A DNA stretch of 64,000 bases from Longimicrobiales bacterium (GTDB lineage Bacteria; Gemmatimonadota; Gemmatimonadetes; Longimicrobiales; Gaopeijiaceae): positions 160,679 to 224,678 of the forward strand of contig JANQRP010000016.1 of assembly GCA_028284495.1 (NCBI GenBank). The letters are read 5' to 3'. This document shows positions 26,030-35,300 of the stretch, in pieces (the first letter of the stretch is position 1; every line of letters begins with the position of its first letter). The notes below the pieces were generated by a model, which worked only from the letters and a program-made list of their open reading frames with translations, did not search any database and was not told where the DNA came from. The position numbers were made by a program, and so were the translations under genes.

Positions 26030-29000
26030 CTACCCTCCCCCACGGCGGCGCTGGAGGGCCTCACGCCTCCGCTGCGCTCGGCGGATGGAGTCGTCGAGGC
26101 CCGGCTCTTCGCCCGTGTCGGCGAGATGCTCGACGAGGCGTCGGATGGTCGGGAAGCGGTACAGATCCACGAGGGAAAGCGGAGCCTCGATCCGCTCGGA
26201 GAGGAGGCGGTGAAGCTGAACCACCAGAAGCGAGTGTCCACCGATGTCGAAGAAGTTGTCGTCGATCCCGACGCGCTCGATCCGCAGAACCTGCCGCCAG
26301 CACTCAGCGATCGTCTTCCCGAGGTCCGTGTCGGGCTCGGGCCCCTCACCGGAGACACCGGCCGCGGAGCCGGCGGGGGCGGGAAGCGCACGCCGGTCGA
26401 TCTTGCCGTTCGGGGTGAGCGGCATGCGTTCGAGGCGGACGATGCGACTCGGCACCATGTACTCCGGCAGAGACGCGCGGAGGCGAGCACGCAGCGAGGC
26501 CTCGTCCGTGGCAACGCCCGTCCCGACCACGTACCCCACGAGCCACGCCGTGTCGAGCCCGGGTCCACCCCGGTCGCGGCCCGAGCCCTCGGCTCCGTCG
26601 TCCCGAAGCAGCACCGCCGCCGAGGTCACGCCATCGACGGCTTCGAGCGCGGCCTCGATCTCCCCAAGCTCGATGCGGTACCCACGGAACTTCACCTGAC
26701 GATCGACGCGGCCCCGGAACTCGAGCACGCCGTCCCGTCGCCAGCGGACGAGGTCCCCGGTGCGGTACATCCGAGGCGCCGCGTCCCCGTGCCCCGACGC
26801 TGGTGGCTCGCCGACGAACGGATCCGGGACGAACCGATCCTCCGTCAGCTCCCGGCGCTCGTGATAGCCGCGTGCCACCCCGGCGCCCCCGATGCAGAGC
26901 TCGCCCGGAACCCCGGGGGGAAGCGGATTCATGTATCGGTCCACCACGTACAGCCGCGTGTTTGCGATGGGCCGGCCGATCGGCATCGGATCGTCGTCCG
27001 GCCCGACCTCGTGCGTGGCCGACCAGATGGTTGTCTCGGTCGGGCCGTACATGTTCGTGATCCGACCGCCGACTTCGGCGCGGAGCTCCGTGGCGAGCGC
27101 CGGCGGGAGGGCCTCGCCGCCTACCATCAGGTGGGTGAGCCGCTTCAACCCGGGGCGGGCCTCCGAGTCGGCGAGGATCAGGCGCGCCATCGACGGCGTG
27201 CACTGGAGATGGGTGACGCCGTTGGCCGCGATCTGCTCGGCGAACGACGGCCGGGGCGGGGGAGGGCCTTCGGGCTCGGACACCCGACTCGGCGCGCGCG
27301 GCTCGTCGGTCGAGAGCCCGGCGGGACGGGCCGTCGCGTCCTTGACGCGCTCGAGAAGCGGGAGGCTGTCCAGCACCACGTCCGTGTCCACCCCGAAGTC
27401 GAGAAGGCACGCGATCTCGTCCACCCCGATCGCCTTGCACCGCCCGACGATTTCGATACACGTCTCCGGGGTCCCGAAGAGGCCGCTCGTCTCGTAGTAC
27501 CGCTCGAAGGCGAACTCCAGAATCGCGTCGGTCTCCTCGTCGGTGAGGCTCTCGAGGTCGATGTCGTCGGGGGAAGCACCGGTCGAGCCCGGGCGCTTGA
27601 AGGCCGGGAAGCTCCACGCGAAGCCGAGCACGAGCTTCATCGAGGCGCCGAGATAGTCCTTCATCGGCTCCCGCACGATGTCGCGCACGCGGTCGTCGTC
27701 GTCGCCCACGAAGGTGTGGAGCATCAACGTGACCGTCCCGGCATCGGGGTCGAGGCCGACCTCGGCCCTCGCTTCGCGGTAGATCCGGATCTTCTCGGCC
27801 ACCTCCTCCAGAGACTGCCCGAGGAGGTGCGTCAGCACGTTCGCGCCGAGGCGGCCCGCCTGCGCGTAGGTCTCGGGGTTTCCGGCCGTCGTGATCCAGA
27901 ATGGAAGCTCGTCCTGGACGGGGCGGGGGAGCGTGCGGATCGACGCCGTCCCTCCGGCCGGGCTCTCGAAGTCGACCGTCTCCCCCCGCCAGAGCCTCCG
28001 TACGAGGTCGATCTGCTCGAACATGACCTCCTTCTGCCGGCCGAAGTTCTCGGCGCGCAGCACGAAGTCGTTGGGCTGCCAGCCCGCGGCGAAGGCCAGT
28101 CCCACCCGCCCGTCCGACAGGTTGTCGACCACGCTCCACTCTTCCGCGACACGCACCGGGTGGTGCAGGGGTGACACGCAGCTGCCCGAACGGATGGCGA
28201 CTCGCTCGGTGACCGCGGCGATCGCCGCCCCGGTGACGGACGGGTTCGGGAACGGGCCGCCGAACGCGTGGAAATGGCGCTCCGGGGTCCACACCGAGTG
28301 GAAGCCGTGGGTGTCGAAGTAGCGGGCGCCCTCCATCATGAGCCGGTACTTCTGTGGCCCCGGCCCGTCGTCGTTGCCCCACATGAACAGACCGAAGTCG
28401 ATCGGCCTGGATCCGGCTTCCGATCCGAGGCTGCCCTCGTGGGCGGCCGTGTTCCCCGGTTCCGACGGGCGCGGGTCGTCGTAGATGACGACCGTGAAGC
28501 CGCGGGCCAGCGTCCAGAACAGCTCGAGCACCGAGATGTCGAAGGAGAGGCTCGTGACGGCCAGCCAGGCGTCACCCGGCTCCACGACGTCGTCCATCCC
28601 GGCGAAGAAGTTGCCCACGTTCCGGTGCTCGACCAGCACGCCCTTCGGACGACCGGTGCTCCCCGACGTGTAGATCGCGTAGGCGAGGTCGTCCGGGCCC
28701 GCGACGGGTCCGGGCCGTTCGTCCGACTCACCCGTCCTCGCGTCGAGAGTGACCAGCGTCGCGGCGGTGTCGGGCAGTGCCGGCAGAAGGTCGGGCTGGG
28801 TGACGATCACGGCTGCCGAGGAATCGCCGACCATCAGCGCGAGGCGCTCGGCGGGGAAGTCGGGGTCGAGCGGTACGTAGGCGCCGCCGGCCTTGAGTAC
28901 GCCGAGCGTGGCCACGAGCAGCTCGGGGGAGCGCGCCACGTGCACCCCGACGAGGTCGCCGCGGCCGACCCCGGCGTCGGTGAGCCGTGCGGCGAGCGCG

Positions 29001-30790
29001 TTGGCGCGGCGGTCGAGCTCGCGGTACGTGAGCACGTCCTCGCCGAACACCACGGCCCGGTGATCGGGCGTCCGGTCCACCTGGGACTCGAACAGTTCGT
29101 GAACGCACCGGTCGCTCGGCCACTCCCGGCCGGAATCGTTCCACTGGTGGACCACGCGATCACGCGCCTCGGACGACAGCATGGGCGCCGCCGTCCACGG
29201 CGTGGCCGGATCGACGCTGGCCAGGGCCGCGACGGACTCCGCCATCGTTCGCGCGTCCTCGTCGCTCACGCGCGCGCGGTCATAGCGGAGTTCCGCCCCC
29301 ACCCCCTCCTCGCCGCGGTGGCCGGCACGCCGGTGGATGTCGAGCGAGACGAGCGAGCCCACGCGGGCGCCTCCGTCGATCGAGAGCCCCACCGAGTCCG
29401 ACGCGGACCCGGGGACATCCGGGAACCGTTGCGGGAGATCGACCCAGCAGCCGGGCCGCGCTTCGATCTCGTCGATCTCACGCGTGATCTGCGCGGCCAC
29501 GTCGGCCAGCGTGCCGCACGCGGCGAGGTCGATGCGAAGCGGAAGCGAGCCGGCGAGCAGGGGACCCGCTGCGTGGCTGGTCGGTGCCGGAGCCTCGACC
29601 GTGAAGCGCTCCACCCGACCCGCCCGCGCCAGCCACACGGTCCAGGCGGCCGCGAGCGCTTCGGGCGTGGAACCGTCCGGGACGGCGATCTCGATGGACG
29701 CCGCCGTCGCGCTATCGTTCGTCCGCGCATCGGCCGGCGTCGCCTGTGGCACCGGCGGCGGCGCGGCGGCGCGGAGGCGACGCGACCAGAACGGCTCTGC
29801 CCGCGCCACGTCGTCCGACAGCTCCAGGGCCGCCTCGAACGCCGGCGTGCCCGGCACGGCCATCCGGTCGGCCACCGACAAGCCCGCCCGAAGCCATTCG
29901 TCTCCCTTCACGACCACGCCGTCCGGACCCCGGCCCTCGACGATCCGGACCGACCCGTCCACCGTGGCCACGCGCAGGCCCGCCGGTCCGACCTCCACGA
30001 TCGAGCCGGGCGGGGCGTCGCCGGCGTCCCCTCCCACCTCGGCCGACATCACGAGCAGGGGCGGACCACCCTCGGCGGCGCACGTCTTCGGGATCCCCAG
30101 CGGGTTGGGATAGGGCCCGAACGTGAGCGCGCGAACGAACCGCAGTACGTCGGCGGTGGTTCCGGTCCAGTCGATCAGGCACGCGGGCGAGGGCCGGTCG
30201 TGGCGCCCGAAGTAGCGACGCTCGCGCCCGGCCTCGCCCCCGACCTGCGGTGTCCGGGTGAACGTGCCGCCCGCGAGCGCCTCGACCAGTTCGGGGAACG
30301 ACTCCAGCGCGGCCGCCATGCACCTGGTGTTCAGCGAGAGCGCCGTCTCGTCCTCGGCGATGTCGAAGGATCGCTCGACGAGTACGTCTCCGGCGTCGAT
30401 CCCGCTCGACAGGACGTGCCAGGTGACGCCGTACCGCTCCTGGCCCTCGAGAATCGCCCACACCGGCGTGTTGAGCCCCGCGAAGCGCGGGAGCGGCCCG
30501 TCGTGGAAGTTGATCCCGAACACGCGTGGGAGTGCGAGCACCTCGTCCGGGATGATCGCGAGGTGCGTGATCGCGAACAGGTGGTCGAACGGCTCGGCCC
30601 GAAGCGCCGTGATCCAGTCGCCGCGGATATCGATCACCGGCAGGCCGTGGTCACGGGCCCACGCCTCGACCCGAGGCGCGCCCGTGACCACACCACGCAC
30701 GTCGTGCCCGCGATCCAGCAGCACGTCGCCGCACTCCATCAGCAGCGTGTCCGCGCCGATGAGAAAGCAGCTGAACGGAGTCTCGGCCAT
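26030..30790 (-). CDS. NRPS: formyltransferase - half C - A interrupted by luciferase-like monooxygenase - carrier
   Basis: 1586 residues. Domains in order: (1) formyltransferase ~1-310, with GINFHDGPLP and DAGDVL giving the Asn-His-Asp set of Fmt-type enzymes; (2) ~330-545, a C-terminal half of a condensation-type domain with no HHxxxDG; (3) adenylation domain start ~560, with TYRELDRRANAL, GGAYVPLDP and YTSGSTGRPKG; (4) at ~795-1150, an embedded MupA/Atu3671-type FMN luciferase-like monooxygenase (DFGLFMWGND, GFHSVWTPERHF, HHPVRVAEEW), placed between core motifs A4 and A5; (5) the rest of the A domain (NMYGPTETT, YRTGDLVRW, PNGKIDRRAL); (6) carrier with Ser1520 in GGHSL. No thioesterase. 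The known family suggests formylation plus oxidation of a carrier-bound amino acid; the substrate cannot be read because the insertion hampers code extraction. Start ATG 30790 begins the formyltransferase; the ribosome site is weak. Confidence 0.93.
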   Translation of the reverse strand: MAETPFSCFLIGADTLLMECGDVLLDRGHDVRGVVTGAPRVEAWARDHGLPVIDIRGDWITALRAEPFDHLFAITHLAIIPDEVLALPRVFGINFHDGPLPRFAGLNTPVWAILEGQERYGVTWHVLSSGIDAGDVLVERSFDIAEDETALSLNTRCMAAALESFPELVEALAGGTFTRTPQVGGEAGRERRYFGRHDRPSPACLIDWTGTTADVLRFVRALTFGPYPNPLGIPKTCAAEGGPPLLVMSAEVGGDAGDAPPGSIVEVGPAGLRVATVDGSVRIVEGRGPDGVVVKGDEWLRAGLSVADRMAVPGTPAFEAALELSDDVARAEPFWSRRLRAAAPPPVPQATPADARTNDSATAASIEIAVPDGSTPEALAAAWTVWLARAGRVERFTVEAPAPTSHAAGPLLAGSLPLRIDLAACGTLADVAAQITREIDEIEARPGCWVDLPQRFPDVPGSASDSVGLSIDGGARVGSLVSLDIHRRAGHRGEEGVGAELRYDRARVSDEDARTMAESVAALASVDPATPWTAAPMLSSEARDRVVHQWNDSGREWPSDRCVHELFESQVDRTPDHRAVVFGEDVLTYRELDRRANALAARLTDAGVGRGDLVGVHVARSPELLVATLGVLKAGGAYVPLDPDFPAERLALMVGDSSAAVIVTQPDLLPALPDTAATLVTLDARTGESDERPGPVAGPDDLAYAIYTSGSTGRPKGVLVEHRNVGNFFAGMDDVVEPGDAWLAVTSLSFDISVLELFWTLARGFTVVIYDDPRPSEPGNTAAHEGSLGSEAGSRPIDFGLFMWGNDDGPGPQKYRLMMEGARYFDTHGFHSVWTPERHFHAFGGPFPNPSVTGAAIAAVTERVAIRSGSCVSPLHHPVRVAEEWSVVDNLSDGRVGLAFAAGWQPNDFVLRAENFGRQKEVMFEQIDLVRRLWRGETVDFESPAGGTASIRTLPRPVQDELPFWITTAGNPETYAQAGRLGANVLTHLLGQSLEEVAEKIRIYREARAEVGLDPDAGTVTLMLHTFVGDDDDRVRDIVREPMKDYLGASMKLVLGFAWSFPAFKRPGSTGASPDDIDLESLTDEETDAILEFAFERYYETSGLFGTPETCIEIVGRCKAIGVDEIACLLDFGVDTDVVLDSLPLLERVKDATARPAGLSTDEPRAPSRVSEPEGPPPPRPSFAEQIAANGVTHLQCTPSMARLILADSEARPGLKRLTHLMVGGEALPPALATELRAEVGGRITNMYGPTETTIWSATHEVGPDDDPMPIGRPIANTRLYVVDRYMNPLPPGVPGELCIGGAGVARGYHERRELTEDRFVPDPFVGEPPASGHGDAAPRMYRTGDLVRWRRDGVLEFRGRVDRQVKFRGYRIELGEIEAALEAVDGVTSAAVLLRDDGAEGSGRDRGGPGLDTAWLVGYVVGTGVATDEASLRARLRASLPEYMVPSRIVRLERMPLTPNGKIDRRALPAPAGSAAGVSGEGPEPDTDLGKTIAECWRQVLRIERVGIDDNFFDIGGHSLLVVQLHRLLSERIEAPLSLVDLYRFPTIRRLVEHLADTGEEPGLDDSIRRAQRRREALQRRRGGG

Positions 30791-30951
30791 GGCGCGCGAC
30801 GGGGGTTTGCAGGGCGGGTCGCCCGAGGGTGGAAGCCTAGGTATGATAAGGCTCCTCGACCCGATCCACACCCTGAGCGGGGCGTTCGGGATCGAGCCGG
30901 TCGATTCGCCGCGCCCGTCGCATCCTACTCCCGCCGACCCCGACGTCCGAC
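30791..30951. promoter_or_regulatory. Divergent promoter region between the NRPS and the PKS operon
   Basis: This 161-bp gap should contain both promoters of the biosynthetic locus. Near 30832-30855 an AAGCCT...AAGGCT-type imperfect inverted repeat surrounds TATGAT, which could serve as a -10 element on the plus strand. No good -35 partner was found, so only the location is supported. Confidence 0.4.
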
Positions 30952-32292
30952 GTGTCTTCCCGCGCCCCCCGATTCCCGGCGTCGCACGACCGATGGACGT
31001 CCGTGGCACGCGCCATCGGGCTGAACGGCGCTGCCACGCTCCTGGCCGCCGCGGCGCTCTTCACCGGATGCTCACCCGAGGGCGCGGAGCTATCGCTCGG
31101 GCCGGACGGACGCTGGGTAGCGCCCCCGGGCTCCGAAGCGGATCCGGCGTCGATCGCCACCTGTCCCGCCGACGCCGCGATCACGGCGCCGGAGCCGGTG
31201 GAGGTCGTTTCCGGCCTGTCGGTCCCCTGGGATCTGGCGTTTCTCCCCGACGGTCGGATTCTCGTCGTCGAGCGGGGCGGCACGATCCGTCAGATCGTCA
31301 GCGGCGAGCTTCTCGCCGAGCCGTGGGCCACGATCGATGTCCGCACCGCGGGCGAGACGGGCCTGCTCGGACTCGCGGTCGACCCGGACCACGCGAGCAA
31401 CGGTCACGTCTACGTCGTGGCGACCACGGTCGATTCGTCCATCGGCGCTCGGATCGGTCGACTGTTCGCGCGCCTTCTCGGCGACCGCGACGCGACCGCG
31501 TGGGCGAACCGCATCATCCGTCTGACGGACGCCGACGGGCGCGGCACCGACCCGACGGTCGTCGTGTCGGGACTCGAGGTCGGACCCCTGCACGCGGGCG
31601 CCGGCCTTCGGTTCGGGCCCGACGGCCGACTGTACGTCGGCATCGGCGACGGTGGCGTGCCGCAGCGCGCGCCCGATCGATCGTCGGACGGGGGAAAGAT
31701 CCACGTGATCGATCTGGCCGCCGGCACGCCTCCCGCGGTCCACGCGTCGGGACTGCGCAACCCGCAGAGCTTCGACTTCCACCCGGTAACCGGCGCCCTG
31801 CTGGCCGCCGACCACGGACCGACGGGGCTCCCCGCCGAGGGCCGTCGGATCGGCCACGACGAGTTGAACGTGATCGTTGCCGGCGAGGACTACGGGTGGC
31901 CGACGGTGGCGGGACGCTGGCGCGGCGAAGGGGTGCCGGGCCTGCCACCGCTCGCGGAGTGGCAGACGTCGATCGCGCCGGCCGGGATGACCGTCGTGGA
32001 TGCGCCCGCCTCGGCATGGCACGGCGACGTGATCCTGTCGAGTCTCGTGCAGGGGCAGCTCGTGCACCTCTCGTTGGAGCTCCCTGATCCGGGGTCCGAC
32101 TCGCTTTCGGTGCGCTGTGCGACGAACTTGTACATACGCCGGTTCGGGCGGCTTCGCGCCGTTCACCAGGGCCCGGACGGGGACATCTGGTTCACCACGA
32201 GCAACCGGGATCAGCGGGGAACACCGGGCGAGCGGGACGACCGTCTCTTCAGGTTCTCCCCCCCGGCGGCTCCCGCAGACGGAGCTCCCTGA
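30952..32292 (+). CDS. PQQ-dependent sugar dehydrogenase-like lipoprotein
   Basis: 446 residues. A lipobox (AAAALFTGCSPEG) follows an N-terminal segment; a GTG at 31003 (17 codons on) would give a more compact signal and may be the true start. The soluble glucose/sorbosone dehydrogenase six-blade propeller is clear: GLSVPWDLAFLPDGRILVVERGG, GLLGLAVDPDH, GAGLRFGPDGRLYVGIGDGG, GLRNPQSFDFHP, DHGPTG, DELNVIVAGEDYGWP and GDIWFTTSNRD. It probably oxidises sugars or related alcohols with PQQ in the periplasm. Only 40 bases separate it from the PKS start, so it likely leads the same operon, which is unexpected for this enzyme class. Confidence 0.88.
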   Translation: MSSRAPRFPASHDRWTSVARAIGLNGAATLLAAAALFTGCSPEGAELSLGPDGRWVAPPGSEADPASIATCPADAAITAPEPVEVVSGLSVPWDLAFLPDGRILVVERGGTIRQIVSGELLAEPWATIDVRTAGETGLLGLAVDPDHASNGHVYVVATTVDSSIGARIGRLFARLLGDRDATAWANRIIRLTDADGRGTDPTVVVSGLEVGPLHAGAGLRFGPDGRLYVGIGDGGVPQRAPDRSSDGGKIHVIDLAAGTPPAVHASGLRNPQSFDFHPVTGALLAADHGPTGLPAEGRRIGHDELNVIVAGEDYGWPTVAGRWRGEGVPGLPPLAEWQTSIAPAGMTVVDAPASAWHGDVILSSLVQGQLVHLSLELPDPGSDSLSVRCATNLYIRRFGRLRAVHQGPDGDIWFTTSNRDQRGTPGERDDRLFRFSPPAAPADGAP

Positions 32293-32332
32293 TGTCCCGC
32301 GGCCCGTACCTGTACTGACGCGAACGAAGCGC

Positions 32333-35300
32333 ATGGCTAGGCTCGACGAACTCATCCAGTCCGGATCGGCGATCGCGATCGTCGGGATGGCCGCGCACGT
32401 CCCGGGCGCGGCATCCGTCCGTCGGTTCTGGCGGAACGTCCGCGGCGGCGTGGAGTCGATCCGGCCCGTGTCGGAGTCGGATCTCCGGGCCGCCGGAGTG
32501 GCGCGCGAGCTGATCGAGAATCCCGACTACGTGCCGGCGGCCGCGCCGCTGCCCGGCATGGAGAGCTTCGACGCCGGTTTCTTCGGGATGAGCCCCTGGG
32601 ACGCGTCGGTGATGGACCCCCAGCATCGCCACTTCCTCGAGTGCGCGTGGGAGGCGCTGGAGGACGCGGGACACGTGCCGGAGCGGTTCGGCGGTCCTGT
32701 CGGCGTCTTCGCCGGGTCCGGCACGAACGCCTACTTCTGGGGCCACGTGATGACGAACCCCGACCTCGTGCGTGAGGCGGGCTTCTTCCTCCTTAGACAC
32801 ACCGGGAACGACAAGGATTTTCTGTCGACCCGCGTCTCGTACGAGTTCGATCTCACCGGTCCGAGCGTCAACGTCCAGACGGCCTGCTCCACCTCGCTGG
32901 TGGCTGTCCACCTGGCCAGCCAGAGCCTGCTGCTCGGCGAGTGCGACATGGCGCTCGCCGGCGGCGTCACGATCGAGCTTCCCCACGGCGTCGGATATCT
33001 CTTCAAGGAGAACGAGATACTCTCGCCCGACGGCCATTGCCGCGCCTTCGACGCGGACGCTGCCGGGACGGTATTCGGCAGCGGGGCGGGGGTGGTGGTC
33101 CTTCGTCGTCTGGAGGACGCGGTTGCGGATGGCGACGCGATCCGCGCGGTCGTGCTGGGATCCGCCCTGAACAACGACGGGTCCGGCAAGGTCGGCTATC
33201 TCGCGCCCAGCGTGGAGGGGCAGGCGAAGGCGATCGCGGAGGCGCTCACGGTGGCCGGCGTCTCGCCCGACGACATCTCTTACGTGGAAGCGCACGGGAC
33301 CGGCACGGCCGTGGGAGACCCGATCGAGGTCACGGCGCTTACGGAGGCCTTCCGGACGGGCTCCGACGCCACGGGCTACTGCGCGCTCGGCTCGGTCAAG
33401 ACGAACATCGGCCACCTCGACACCGCGGCGGGCGTCGCCGGCCTCATCAAGGTGGTGTCGGCGCTGGAGGCTGCGGAGCTGCCGCCGAGCCTCCACTACC
33501 GCGTCCCGAACCCGCGGATCGACTTCGAGTCGAGTCCGTTTCGGGTGAATGCGGAACTCGAGCCATGGCCCGTCGGCTCCGGCCCGCGGACCGCGGGGGT
33601 GAGTTCGCTCGGCGTGGGTGGCACCAACGCCTTCGTGGTGGTCGAGGAGGCACCCCCGATTCCCGCGACCGGGCCCGGTCGCGATCTGGACCTCCTGCTC
33701 GTGTCGGGCCGGAACCGCCGTGTGCTGGAGGCCGCGAGCGCCAACCTGGGCCGATTCCTCGACGAAGACTTCGACGGCCAGCTCGCGGACGTCGCGTGGA
33801 CGCTGGCAGTCGGTCGCCGAGGGTTCGAGCACCGCCGAGCCGTGGTCGCGGGCTCCACCGAGGAGGCCGTCGAGGCGCTCGTCGCGGGGAGTGACGTCGA
33901 CCGGGAGCGGATCGTCACGGACGTGGTCATGGAGCCGTCGCCGTCGGTGGCCTTCCTCTTCGCGGGGGGCGGTTCCCAGTACCCTGGCATGGGTGCCGGG
34001 CTGTACGCCGCCGAGAAGGTCTACCGCGAGACGGTCGATGCCTGCCTGGCCGCGCTCGAGGCCGACTCCGGGGAGTACGCCGCGGCCGACCTCGCCGAAC
34101 GTGTCCGGGCCTTCCTGCTCGACCCCGACGTGCTCCCGCCGGAGGTCGACACGACGGCCCCCGCCCTCGCGCTGCCTGCGCTCTTCACCACGCAGATCGC
34201 GCAGGCCCGCCTGTGGCGGAGCTGGGGCGTCGAGCCGTCGGCCCTGCTGGGTCACAGCATGGGCGAGTACACCGCCGCCTGTCTCGCGGGCGTGCTGTCG
34301 CTGGAGGACGCGCTCGCGCTCGTCGTCGTGCGCGGCCGGCTCTTCGAGCAGGTGCCCCCCGGGGCGATGCTGGGGGTCAGCCTCTCGGAGGAGGCGCTCG
34401 CCGAGCTGCTTCCGGACGCGCTCTCCATCGCGGCGGTGAACGCGCCGGACGCCACCGTGGCGTCGGGTCCCCCGGAAGATGTGGACGCCCTCTCGCGGTC
34501 GCTCGAGGAACGCGGGATCGAGTCCCGGCGCATCCACATCGCCGTCGCGGCCCACTCGGCCATGCTCGAGGGGATTCTGGAGGAGTTCGAGGTCGCGGTG
34601 CGCGGGTTCGAGTTTTCCGCCCCCTCGATCCCCTTCGTGTCGAACCTTTCGGGCGACTGGATCACGGACGACGAGGCCGCGGACCCGACCTACTGGGTCC
34701 GGCAGCTCCGCCACACGGTGCGCTACGCGGACGGCGTGTCCCGGCTGCTGGACGGAGAGTCCCGCGCACTCCTCGAGGTCGGTCCGGGCCGCACGCTCGC
34801 GACACTCGCCCGCATGAACCGAGGCGCGGGCGATGCGGCGCGCACCTTCACCTCCATGCCGCATTCGGACGAGTCCGAGACGTCCGATCTCGCCCACCAG
34901 CTCGGGACGCTCGGCGGGCTGTGGGCCGCCGGGGTCGACGTGGACTGGCGGGCCTTTCACGCCATGGCCGGCGGGGGCGCCACGCGCCGCCGCGTCTCGC
35001 TGCCCACCTACCCGTTCGAGCGCGAGCGCCATTGGATCGAGCCGGGTCGTGGCGTGCCTCTTCGCGAGGGCTTCGAGGACTCGATCGCTCCGCAGGCGAC
35101 GGGAGCCGCGACCGGGGCGGATGCGGCTTCCGGCTCGTCCGTGCCGGCTACGGCGGCGTCCGGCACGGGACCCGCGGGTGCCGCGATCCACGGCGCCGGC
35201 GCGTCCCCCTCCGACGCACTCGACGGATGGTTCTACGAGCCGGGTTGGGAGTCGGCGGACGCCACCCCCGGCGCCGTGCCCGACACGGGGACCATCCTGC

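Noticed and set aside
28268..31024. A 918-residue plus-strand open frame opposite the NRPS
   Set aside because: Lacks any domain signature; mirror of the GC bias of the true minus-strand NRPS.
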